DNA from: Symsagittifera roscoffensis
Lineage: Eukaryota > Xenacoelomorpha > Acoela > Convolutidae
Assembly (NCBI RefSeq): GCF_963678635.1
Contig: NC_087066.1
Coordinates: 50,523,581-50,587,580 of the forward strand
Length of the DNA stretch: 64,000 bases
Direction of reading: 5' to 3'
Position 1 is the stretch's first letter, and each line of letters starts with the position of its first letter. Under the pieces are notes generated by a model. That model worked only from the letters and a program-made list of their open reading frames with translations, was not told where the DNA came from and made no database searches. The position numbers and the translations under genes were made by a program. Shown here piece by piece: positions 35,158 through 45,346 of this stretch.

Positions 35158-37059
35158 TCCACAATTCTTAATGAAGAATTATCCATAAATAATATAATAA
35201 GTAACGAAAAAAGAATTACGGGTTATTTCACAAAAACCCCATATTTCAAACCTACATTCAACATAAGTAACTACGCAGAGAATCAACAAAAATTTTTGAC
35301 AATGTTTAACTTCCAACATTCACAAATAACACAAGACGAATTTGATAAATTAGCCAAACAGCTAATCAAATATTCATCAGTCTATGCAACATCCAAATTT
35401 GATGTTGGCAAAATCAGCTCATCACTACATCTCCCATTAAAACCAGACGCAGTTTTCAAAAAACAAAGAGGAAGTAAAGTACCAATTCACTTACACGATA
35501 AAGTGAACAGATTACTCGACATTTTAGAACAATACAACATTATATCACCAGTAAATGAAGAAGAACAACCAAAAGGTAACACGTTTATCAACCCTGTTAT
35601 CATTCTAGCCAAAGGAGAATCATTAAAAATCGTTCTCGACGCTAGATATCTCAACTCACTCATAGATGAATCAAAGTGTAATTGGCCTATTGAACCAATA
35701 CAAGTTATTTTAACAAAAATAAACGGAAAATACTTTACAACCGCAGATATGAATAGTGCATACAATCAAATGCCATTAGATGAACAATCGCGACGTTTAA
35801 CACAATTTGTTATTGGAAACCAACAGTATGAATTCAACCGCTTATTCTATGGAATATCCATAGGACCAGCAGCATTTTCAGCTTTTATGAGCAAAATTTT
35901 TCGACCACTAATACTGAAGAAACACGCAATCACCTATTTAGACGATGCTTTTATGCAATCACAGACTAAAGAAGAAATGTTCAATGTTTTAGAACAATAT
36001 CACCAAATACTTCAGAACGAAAATCTGAAGGCCGCCCCCGATAAATCACACTTCTTTTTAACACGAGTAAAATTCTTAGGACATAATATAGAAAGAAAAA
36101 CAATCACCCCATTAAAATCACGCATTGATGCTATTCAAAAACTCCAACCACCAACAAACAAAAAGAAAATCCAAAAATTCCTTGGAATGTTAAATTTTTT
36201 AAGTAAATATGTCTATAAAATGCAATTATACCTAAGACCATTCTATTATATAATTAGACAACAAAATAATTTTGAATGGAATACAGAACATCAAGCACGA
36301 TTTGAAGAAATTAAAAAACTTCTAACTGAACAAATTTCGAATACAATTCCAGATCCAAATCAACCATTCTACGCAATGTGCGATGCTTCGAACTTTGGCA
36401 TCGGCGCAGCGTTATTACAATCACATAATGGTACAAACAAAATGAACCTTATATCAGCAAATTCTCGTTTATTCACTCAAGCAGAGCTAAGACTCTCAAC
36501 CCTAATGAGAGAATGTACAGCCATAATCTATAAACTTACAGAATATGAATTTCTGATACTTGGATCAAAACATCCAACAGTTCTATTCACAGATCACAAA
36601 CCAATCATATTTCTCTTTACACAAAAATCTAATCCAAATCACCGAGTTTATAGATTTCAATTAATTCTAATGAAATTTCCAAACTTACATATAGTTTGGA
36701 CAGAAGGAAAAAATCTTGCATTACCAGACACATTAAGTCGAAATACACCACCTGAATTACTTACACGTAAAACTACAGTAGAAATACCCAAAAATATAAA
36801 ATTCTACCTTGCAGACAACGAAACATCACCCCGACTAGAATGCAAATATGCAGTAAAAACTGACGTTGAACAATCACAGATAAATAATCTACAACACTTT
36901 CCACTTTATTTAGATTGTCAAAATAACCACTACGAAGTTGATCTACTTGGAACATCAACTTTTAAACCAATTCCATACTCACAATGGATAAAAAATAACA
37001 CCCGACAAAAAAGAGTAAAACAACACTCGCATAAAAAAAGACCTTTTTCCATTAATTAA
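35158..37059 (+). CDS. pol: Reverse transcriptase-RNase H of element 2
   Basis: Copies the element's RNA into DNA in the capsid. It lies in the same frame as gag, separated by a single TAA; 46 codons precede the first ATG at 35296, from which 587 residues follow. RT motifs: TADMNSAYNQMPL with the first Asp, LFYGISIGPAAFSAFM, catalytic YLDD at 35935-35946, KFLGHNI, and FLGMLNFLSKY. RNase H: MCDASNFGIGAAL, the Glu in LMRECTAI, FTDHKPI, and LPDTLSR. All catalytic residues are present. The last residues and the TAA at 37057 are out of register: the next frame, entered at the A run near 37033-37039, carries the expected linker to integrase, so an A-run indel is likely. The gag-pol TAA may be a mutation or a readthrough stop. 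Confidence 0.88.
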   Translation, partial: STILNEELSINNIISNEKRITGYFTKTPYFKPTFNISNYAENQQKFLTMFNFQHSQITQDEFDKLAKQLIKYSSVYATSKFDVGKISSSLHLPLKPDAVFKKQRGSKVPIHLHDKVNRLLDILEQYNIISPVNEEEQPKGNTFINPVIILAKGESLKIVLDARYLNSLIDESKCNWPIEPIQVILTKINGKYFTTADMNSAYNQMPLDEQSRRLTQFVIGNQQYEFNRLFYGISIGPAAFSAFMSKIFRPLILKKHAITYLDDAFMQSQTKEEMFNVLEQYHQILQNENLKAAPDKSHFFLTRVKFLGHNIERKTITPLKSRIDAIQKLQPPTNKKKIQKFLGMLNFLSKYVYKMQLYLRPFYYIIRQQNNFEWNTEHQARFEEIKKLLTEQISNTIPDPNQPFYAMCDASNFGIGAALLQSHNGTNKMNLISANSRLFTQAELRLSTLMRECTAIIYKLTEYEFLILGSKHPTVLFTDHKPIIFLFTQKSNPNHRVYRFQLILMKFPNLHIVWTEGKNLALPDTLSRNTPPELLTRKTTVEIPKNIKFYLADNETSPRLECKYAVKTDVEQSQINNLQHFPLYLDCQNNHYEVDLLGTSTFKPIPYSQWIKNNTRQKRVKQHSHKKRPFSIN

Positions 37060-38968
37060 AAAAGAAAACCTAACTGATAAAATAAATTTATCAGGACCAC
37101 AAACAAACGATTCAAAATACACAATAAATCAAGTATTTGACCTCCATGACCCACTTGATACAATTCATTTATCTAAATTAGAAATTGCAAACATTTTTCT
37201 CCCCCCAACAGATAAAATTACAATTAATACTTTGAAACAATATCAAAATCTTGACCCAGTAATTAGACAACTAAAATCATGGCACAAATATAAAACTAAA
37301 CCCGTAAAAGCAGATACCACAATTTTAGGAAATAAAACACTCCTCCGATATTTTCGAAAATTTAATAATACAACAATTAATGAAAACACAGACCTCCTAG
37401 AATACCAATTAAATGAATCAACAGTTCCCTGTCTCCCTTTAAGTATGATTCTTATAGCTTTTAATATTTCACATACACAAAATATTAAAGGACACTCTGG
37501 ATCAGAGAAAACATATTCAAATTTCATACAAAACTTTTATTTCCCAAATGCACCAATTTGGATAAAAGTACTATGCAATGATTGTATAGTATGTCAACTA
37601 AATAAACCTTACCCAAATCAAAAACAAATAGCACAAAAACAAGACTTTAAAGGACAAAGTTTGTACTTTAACCACCGTATCTCCTTTGATACAAAAGGAC
37701 CAATTTCACCCTCATCCGAAGGAAACTCCTACATTATGGTAATTGTTGACGCGTTTACACATTATGTAGCACTTAACCCAGTACCACATTGTAACGCTTA
37801 TTACGCTTACACAACGCTTTATGAACACTGGATAGCCAAATTTGGACTACCAGAAATTTTAGTTACAGACAATGGTACAGAATTCATCAATAATGAAATC
37901 ATCAACTATGTCATCTATATAACATCAAACACAAACCACGTACATCTCACGCACCTTGGACAAACGGCTTAGTCGAAGGTATGAACCGTTCACTACAAGA
38001 ATATCTTAGATGTATCATCAATGGAAATGATACAAGATATACTGAATGGTCAGCAGATGTAAAATTATTTCCCCTAGCATATAATTCACAAATCACGACA
38101 ACTCTAGGAATGTCACCATATGAAATGGTTTTTAACCAAAAGCCACGCAAACCAATAATGTTTACAGCAAACTCTCATAAAAACGCACAAGGTTATTATC
38201 AACCAAATAAAAACTCAATTTGTTATAATCTACCTTTACATACACACGATTGAAGATCATTTTCATCACCCACAAATTCTTAAATTAGCCTCCGGTACAC
38301 ACACCGAATGGATTTTAAACAGAGATAAAAAACACAATGAAATTTACCAAAAAGTAACAAAAAAGTTGTTACAAAGGCAAAACATTAATGAACAAATAAA
38401 TTCACGCTTTACACCAGCCTCCGATTTAAAAATTGGAACATTTGTTTTAATACCCATTTTTAATACTCAAAAAGGAATTTCTAAAAAATTACAACCCCTT
38501 CGTAAAGGACCATACCAAATAATTGCAAAACCCACTGATGTCACATATAAAATCACCGACTCAGACAAAAAAGAAATCGTTCAACACCAAAATAACCTAT
38601 TACCTTATTATCCAAAAGAATACGCACTCCGCGAACTAACTCAATCATATTCTTTTACAGGTTTAAAAGTTATTCAAAATAACCCATATACGGAAAATAC
38701 AACAAAGGAACAAAAAGATTTTCACCTCAAAAACCAAATAACAAAATCAACCACCACAAAAAACAATACAAAAAATCTAGATCAAAATACATCTCAAAAA
38801 GAAAGAAAAAATAGAAAAATGACAGAACAAATAATACCCCAAGAACAAATCGACAAATCAGAACATAGAGAGTCTTCACGACTTAGAAATCAACCACGTA
38901 AAAATTATAAATTATTCATCCCACAATCTAAAATCTTAAAGAAAGTCGAATTTCAAAAACAACTTTAA
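37060..38968 (+). pseudogene. pol: Integrase and Pol tail of element 2, frame-broken
   Basis: Joins the DNA copy to the host chromosome. The frame used from 37058 holds the HHCC zinc domain (histidines in the segment ending KGHSGSEKTY, then CNDCIVC), the first catalytic Asp in ISFDTKGP (about 37690) and the second in LVTDNGTEF (about 37870). It ends at TAG near 37970. The third catalytic residue (Glu of NGLVEGMNRS) is in another frame that is open to TGA 38251. The first frame resumes and is open to TAA 38966 (200 residues from 38366). It contains a GPY/F-like chromodomain-neighbour module (LRKGPYQIIAKPT) and a basic tail (ESSRLRNQPRKNYK). Frame changes near 37935 and 38247 make this copy non-functional unless both sites are recoded. 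Confidence 0.85.
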
Positions 38969-39659
38969 TTTTGTATTTCACAATCTTAGACCCTTGAAAC
39001 ATTTTGAATTTTCATTTTTCAAAATAACATGCTGACAAACAAGCAGCGATTCTAGTTCATAATTAGCCAATAGGATTCATCCAATCCGTCACCTTCTATA
39101 ACTCTAACACAAACCAACTAGACGAAAGATATTAAACTCCAGGCATATCTATAACTATAACTTTACGACCTCCAGGTCAAAAATAAGCAAACCACTCCAA
39201 CTTGACAACTAAAATAAATATCACCATAATATCATAACCCTCCCTTATCTAATAAACCAAAGATCAATAATATTTCCCCAACTCAGCCCTCAAATACCCC
39301 CCAAACAAATATGTTAAATTAGCCTAAAGTAAAAGAACGACCATTTTGATTAGCCTAAAGTATAAAAATCTCAAAAATACCCCAGATCATTTGACAAATG
39401 AAAATAAAGACAAAGAAGACCTCCCGATCACCATAAAAATTGCCCCCAACAATTTTTCACAAAACTCAACCCACTTGTCAAAAAACCAATAAATAATCCG
39501 ACCACACTTGAAAATTGCCCCAAACAACAAAAAATATTCGATCTAGAAGTCATTTCGTAAATGCTCTTCTCTCGACCAGTCAACATAATTCTTAACATTC
39601 TCATAAACTTTTTAACGATATTTAAACTTTTAATCATATTTCTTTTTGATACCTTTTAA
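38969..39659 (+). other. Pol to ORF-X gap in element 2
   Basis: About 690 bases without an open frame. A short direct repeat, TTAGCCTAAAGTA, occurs at about 39319 and 39352. A polypyrimidine-rich run starts near its end and continues into the 5' part of ORF-X. Confidence 0.5.
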
Positions 39660-40736
39660 TCTTTTGTAACAATCTTAATCATTTTTTGCAATATTTTTTT
39701 AATTTTCTATTCCATATTTGAACTATACCTCCAACTTTCAAGAACTTTTGAAGAACGACACGCTCGCTTATCAGAACCACTAGAACCAGTTCAACGACAA
39801 GCACCTCTAAGCGAACCAACATATAACTTATACCCAACACTACCACAAGAATTAAGTAGAATCAGAAATCCTAGTCAAAACCAAAATACAGTCGAAATAA
39901 ATAGACAAATTATACATCCTCGACGAAACAGAAATTTTCAAACTCCCCGAGTTCATTTTGATATACCTCAATCCCCATCACAAATCACTCCAGAAAACCC
40001 CATTGGTATATTACCAGAAACCCCTACGCTCCTTTCACAACGTTGCACCTCAAGCCTACCATCAGATTACTTAGGTTCAACACCAACATCTGAACAAATA
40101 CGTGAAAATCCCTTTAACCCCCCAAACCAAGCATCACGACTACCATATTGGACAACACATTCATTCACACAAGGTGAACTAAATTTAGTAAATGATCCAA
40201 TAGATATTTCTACGGATACAACAACATCCTCATCACTACCAGAAACATTATCACTACCATCAACACCATCAATAAGCCAGATTTCACCACCACCTTTTAA
40301 CTTAAATTTCCCAAATAACCTCGACGCTAGATATCGAGAACAATCATCAACAAATATTCCTTTAAGACTAGACTGGAATACATTCACAGCACCTCCACCA
40401 TTATTTGGACAACACCTAGAAAGTAACCGACTCCACAATTGGGCACTAAATAGACTACAATATAATCAAGACATTCACGAAGACATTCGTGCTCATAACA
40501 TCCAAATACTCCAACAGAATAGTCTACAATTAACATTTGAAATCACGGTTAAATTAAACAACATTACTCAACATCCCTATCCATTAAATCCACCAAATAT
40601 AACAGCTCAATCCCTACCACCACCATTTATAACAACTGAAGTAATATACAAATACGACAGATATACCAAAAAGACAATTGGTTACATCACATTTTATAAC
40701 CCATACTCAGGATTGTCATACACATGTATATTCTAA
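39660..40736 (+). CDS. ORF-X: accessory frame without an ATG
   Basis: An open frame of 358 codons after an in-frame TAA (39657-39659), ending at TAA 40734-40736; there is no ATG near its 5' end. The first 28 codons are Phe/Ile/Leu-rich, but they are encoded by a T-rich tract that also looks like a polypyrimidine tract ending at AG 39741-39742, so the coding exon may begin at 39743. The rest is Pro/Ser/Thr-rich (SLPSTPSISQISPPP), with a more ordered C-terminus containing GYITFYNPYSGLSYTCIF. It overlaps the env start by 13 nt. The family is unknown. Overlap with env, A-rich codon use like gag, and the lack of stops in 1 kb argue that it is real. Expression by splicing from ORF1 would be in phase. 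Confidence 0.6.
   Translation, partial: SFVTILIIFCNIFLIFYSIFELYLQLSRTFEERHARLSEPLEPVQRQAPLSEPTYNLYPTLPQELSRIRNPSQNQNTVEINRQIIHPRRNRNFQTPRVHFDIPQSPSQITPENPIGILPETPTLLSQRCTSSLPSDYLGSTPTSEQIRENPFNPPNQASRLPYWTTHSFTQGELNLVNDPIDISTDTTTSSSLPETLSLPSTPSISQISPPPFNLNFPNNLDARYREQSSTNIPLRLDWNTFTAPPPLFGQHLESNRLHNWALNRLQYNQDIHEDIRAHNIQILQQNSLQLTFEITVKLNNITQHPYPLNPPNITAQSLPPPFITTEVIYKYDRYTKKTIGYITFYNPYSGLSYTCIF
40701..40710 (+). promoter_or_regulatory. Candidate 3' splice site before env
   Basis: CCATACTCAG ends 13 bases before the env ATG. Used with the donor at 30727, it would place env in phase with ORF1. The pyrimidine tract is modest, so this is tentative. Confidence 0.35.
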
Positions 40737-43333
40737 AAATTTTAATTTTTCTCCAACTCCTTTTTCTAATAACCTCAAATGAAAACACAAACCCTTCCCC
40801 CCGCACAGGACCCCAAGATTTATTAGTAACACATTACGATTGTGAAGAAAACGAACAAAAAACACTGCACAAATATGCAATAAATCAAGTATCACAATGC
40901 GAAACAGAACCACAAGCCATAGAAACTACAAATGTAATCGCAACACTTTACTCAAAAGCCCGAGCAACAACAGTTATAGGATATAAATTCACAGCAAAAT
41001 TTTCTGAAAAGAAAGTACATTGTTCACAAGTTTCAAATGGAAATAAAAACCGACTTGACCATGAATCATTCTACCAGAGTAATATAGAACGACTTTTACA
41101 TCTCAATCCCGAAGATTGTAAAAACGAGTTACTCAGACTAAATATCACAAGAAATAAAAACACAGATAGAAAATTAGTATATTTCCAAGTTTTTGCAGAT
41201 TCTGTACATCAAGCAGAACTTGAAAGATATCAAGGACATGTAAAATTAGATGAAAAATACCCATACAACGGCGCACGCGGAAGATTAACTTATGATATAC
41301 ACGATAAACACTGGATACCACACATTGGTATAAATGACCCATCAAACTGCAAAGCAGACACAAAAAATAAAGGATATCAAGAAATCATGTTTTTTGATTG
41401 GAAAATACAACTCGAAAAAATACAACTCACACGCGATTTATCAGACAACACAATGATCTATCAAGGAATTCGATTACCTTGTAAAAACGATCAAGGCTAT
41501 TGTGACCCTACAACACGAACATAAGCAACAATTAATTGGTTCCCCGAAGACACATGTACAACATTTCAAGTAGCAAAAATACACGCTCGTATGATAAAAT
41601 TTCACGAAAAATATTTTATACAATCAATTCCATATGAACAAGTCCATCCATCACGAAAACTAAGTTCTAATTTTAGAAACATAGACAATATAGAAAATAA
41701 ATTGACACGTTTTCAAATATATCAAGAAACAGAGCTTGCATGTAAATACAGAAATCCACTTCACAAAACACAATACTCCGAGATATTAGTTGAATACGAA
41801 AAAGGATTCGACATGACCACTGGAAAAGTAAAAATCGACCCATATGCAACAGGTCATCCTTTAAACGAAGGAACATCATACATACCAGTTCATTTTCAAA
41901 AAAATACAGGTCAACCTGGTGGACATTTAAAGCCCCAAGATGATCGAAGCACACGTTTACAAGAACTATCACTAATGAATAGTACATATTTCGGTAATAT
42001 CCACTAAGATATTCACTTAGACATGAAACTAGACTACACAAGTAGCCGAATTTTTCAAGAAATGTCACTCTCCGAACTAGAAACACTACACCAACTATGC
42101 GAACTAGAAAGAACACAAATATTACAATCACTTGCACTAGCAGTATTAAAAATACCCTACGCAGGATATTTACTATCAGGAAATAGATCAAATTTTTTAG
42201 ACTACGAAGGAAACATTTAATGGTTTTATACTTGTATCAAAAAAGTATCACCACTTTACGTTTTTGAAGACAAACGATGCTATAAAAGAATCCCTATCTT
42301 TTATAAGAATAAAGTACATTTCTTTGACACACTTTCAAGAAGAACCTATTTCTGGGATACCGCAGTCCCATGTGGATCAGAAAATAGCCACAATGTAGTA
42401 CAACTAAACCCTGATGAAGATAAATATTACCTTCTCACCCCATATCCCACATTAATGCAATCACTCAAAAAATTTTCACCAGAAAGCATTCGCGCTATCG
42501 CTCGAAACCCAAATATAGACTTAAAATCAATAGGAATATACTCAAAATCAGATATACAACATCAAATTAGAACACAACAATTCCAAGAATTATTAACACA
42601 AATGGACACAATACAAAGACAATCAATTGACCAAAACTTACGCAAACTTGCCAAAACCGCAGGATTTGCAGACATCTATACGCAAGATTATAGCGGATAT
42701 TTTAAAGACATTAAAGATTATATATATCTAAACGGTGAAAAATACCGTCCCCAAGATATATCACCTATCAATATTTTTAGCTTTGTTACACTCAAGAATG
42801 AAATTCTTGATTTTCTAGGATGGCCCTACTACATCTTAGAAAAATTGACTATTTTATACGCAATGTTTAACTTTATTGGATTTCTTTTTTCACTCTTAAA
42901 AGGAATCTATAACACATGTGCTATACACACACAAGTCAATAGACAAGCAAGTGTAGCACGCATACTATTTGCAGGATTTTTTGGAATTTTTTCTACATCA
43001 ATAAACAAAATTCTTTTAGATGCACAAATAAAAGAATACAACACAAAAATAGCAACAAGACAGAACACATTTGACGAAGAACATAACAATGTAGACACAA
43101 CGCCAACAGCACCACAGTTACCACCCCTACCACATAACCATCCATTATCCCTAGTCCCACGTAATTTTCGAAACTTAGCAATAACACATAATCCAAATTT
43201 TAGACCAACCATATCACAAAGTCCCATCCAACATATAATGACACACCACTCACAAGATGAAAATACCTATGAACAAAATATAGAACAACCCCATACCACC
43301 GCTTTTCAGTCTCAGTATAATAATTTTTTTTAG
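40724..43333 (+). pseudogene. env: Env-like glycoprotein gene, three internal stops
   Basis: Single-frame gene for a membrane fusion or attachment-type glycoprotein. The ATG opens with a hydrophobic signal peptide (MYILKILIFLQLLFLITS). Four open blocks in one frame (from 40724, 41525, 42008 and 42221) are separated by TAA codons at 41522-41524, 42005-42007 and 42218-42220. Cysteines and tryptophans are plentiful in the ectodomain blocks, and a hydrophobic membrane segment lies near 42840-42900, with another hydrophobic stretch near 42960-43010. A proline-rich cytoplasmic-type tail follows. The spacing of aromatic and cysteine residues after the third stop is loosely like glycoproteins of some invertebrate RNA viruses and Env-bearing retroelements; I cannot assign the class. 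In this copy no full-length protein can be made. Confidence 0.75.
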
Positions 43334-43339
43334 CCCACG

Positions 43340-45148
43340 ATGAGCCGACAACTTGGATCCCTACACCGTTCAAATTCCCATCCAACCAACCTCACTACTC
43401 CAATTACAATAATACCACTTTTTGCTTTCCCGCCACCCGATTTCCCAACCAGTAATGTAACATCAGGCATGAATTCCGATACTAATTCACACATCTCAGT
43501 TTTATACTCCACCTCACAACTCAATAACCCGAATATTGAAACCCCCGATGAATTTGCCGACTCTGAACCATCTCCATCCAATAATTTTCACACCAACCCC
43601 TCAATTTTTTCCCAACCCCCTTTTCAACCAATGCTACCAAATAACCCTGTCCCCACCAATTCTACACCCTCTTATGCTTCCCAAGTCACTCCAACCTATT
43701 CTTCATATCATTCAGACCGATCATCCAATTCTCCAGATACCCCCCAAATCTCCCCAGAACTAGATAATTTTATTACATTACAACAACAACCCTACCACCT
43801 TGACACCCCCACCATAAACCAAATTTCATCCACAACAGATTCATCCAATCCTCCTACCCCTACACCCTCTTCAATTTATACCGAATCATTAGCACCATCA
43901 TCCACATCTACTGAATCTTCACTCAGCACTAATAGAGCTTACCGCACTTTTAAAAGAAAGTTCCCCAACCATCCTTTCCCAGCAAAACCAGGAACAGCCC
44001 GTGAATATATAAATCACCCTACTCACACTAATACAAAAGAATTTTTAGCTATCACCTTACCCTCATTTCCACAATACACCTTAAACACCCCTCACGACAC
44101 TAACGAAACACGTAACTTTGTAGACGAACACGTTTTAATGCCTACCCTTCCTTGGACCTCATATTATCATTTTACTAATCCCCTTTGCTTACCTTTATCT
44201 AACACTCACATCGATACAGAACGAAATAAGGACATGCTATATCGACTCACTACACCACTAACACCTAGACAATTTACTTACATAGGATATAAAAAATCAC
44301 TAAAAACATACACTGCAACCCGAGCTAACGAATATACGCTAGAATATTACGATCATAACATCATCAGAACTAACCAAGATCAATTCTTAGACGATGATCG
44401 CTTCGCTAACCCACAAATCACAGAAAAATTTTTCATTAAAACACCATATGTTTTTACACTCAATATATTTGATCGCAAATATGACCACATCATCTCAGAA
44501 GCACTAACAGACACGCAAGCCTACGAAAGTTTTAAAGAACGCTTCCAAATATTTTCACTAACCTTTCATTTCCTTGCACCACATGAAAGAGATTTGCACT
44601 GCTCACACGATATTATGTTGCGCACTAAACAAACTCACACATATACATATTATCGTTTTATTCAAAATCACTTCGACCTACACACTCCCTCTAGACAACC
44701 ACACCACCGTTTTCAATTCATCAATTCCAAATACACCTCACCATTCTTTCTTAACTTCACATATTGCATTAAAGATACTAACCTTCATGGTATTCTTCGA
44801 AATTATGATCCCATAACCCAAATGTATATTTTTTGTCCCATCACCAAGACCTTCAACGCAGAAGAATCCCGACCCTTCCTTCTCCCACACGAATTTGTTC
44901 AACCTATAGAAATCCCCATTTTAGAATTCATCCACAACACTAAATTCAATCGCAAATTATATAATCTAATCCAAAACACACCTTATGAGTTTGCAGTTGG
45001 CACTGAAGAACTAACCACCATTAAAGCACTTCAATTGCTTTGGCCACTGCTTCAGACTAAAAATATCATCCGCATCTTAGCTAAATTACTAACAACTTCA
45101 GATCTCATCCACGACATCTTCCCCCACGGTTTCTTCCCCGACGACTAA
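43340..45148 (+). CDS. ORF-Y: intact accessory protein after env
   Basis: 602 residues, unknown family, intact. The first 200 residues are Pro/Ser/Thr/Asn-rich and low in complexity. From about residue 210 the sequence looks folded (HPFPAKPGTAREYINHP, LPWTSYYHF, FTYIGYKKSLKTYTA). No signal peptide or membrane span is evident. It begins 6 nt after the env stop; that TAG is itself part of TTTTTTTTAG, an acceptor-like site. The segment near residue 480 (GILRNYDPITQMYIFCPI) resembles the C-terminus of ORF-X. The final residues (TSDLIHDIFPHGFFPDD) are repeated twice downstream in the mosaic region. Position after env suggests a regulatory or accessory protein; its function cannot be read from the sequence. 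Confidence 0.7.
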   Translation: MSRQLGSLHRSNSHPTNLTTPITIIPLFAFPPPDFPTSNVTSGMNSDTNSHISVLYSTSQLNNPNIETPDEFADSEPSPSNNFHTNPSIFSQPPFQPMLPNNPVPTNSTPSYASQVTPTYSSYHSDRSSNSPDTPQISPELDNFITLQQQPYHLDTPTINQISSTTDSSNPPTPTPSSIYTESLAPSSTSTESSLSTNRAYRTFKRKFPNHPFPAKPGTAREYINHPTHTNTKEFLAITLPSFPQYTLNTPHDTNETRNFVDEHVLMPTLPWTSYYHFTNPLCLPLSNTHIDTERNKDMLYRLTTPLTPRQFTYIGYKKSLKTYTATRANEYTLEYYDHNIIRTNQDQFLDDDRFANPQITEKFFIKTPYVFTLNIFDRKYDHIISEALTDTQAYESFKERFQIFSLTFHFLAPHERDLHCSHDIMLRTKQTHTYTYYRFIQNHFDLHTPSRQPHHRFQFINSKYTSPFFLNFTYCIKDTNLHGILRNYDPITQMYIFCPITKTFNAEESRPFLLPHEFVQPIEIPILEFIHNTKFNRKLYNLIQNTPYEFAVGTEELTTIKALQLLWPLLQTKNIIRILAKLLTTSDLIHDIFPHGFFPDD

Positions 45149-45151
45149 CAG

Positions 45152-45230
45152 GTAAATATGAATTATACATATTATTAACTAATTAAATTAAAATTAGAAA
45201 CTAACCATTCTTTATTCTTGTCTTCTTTAG
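45152..45230 (+). other. Candidate 79-nt intron just after ORF-Y
   Basis: CAG|GTAAAT four bases after the ORF-Y stop and TTGTCTTCTTTAG at 45218-45230 make good donor and acceptor matches. The same pair recurs in the two further copies of this segment (about 46203-46281 and 46822-46900). It lies in the 3' untranslated part, so splicing would not alter a protein. Confidence 0.45.
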
Positions 45231-45346
45231 AATTTTAGCCTTCATCCAACGATCATCTGAAAAATTCACAAAAGAAAATAAAAATTGAAAACCAAACAAT
45301 TCGATAAAAATAATACAAATGCAGTAATTTAATTTATAAATTTTTT

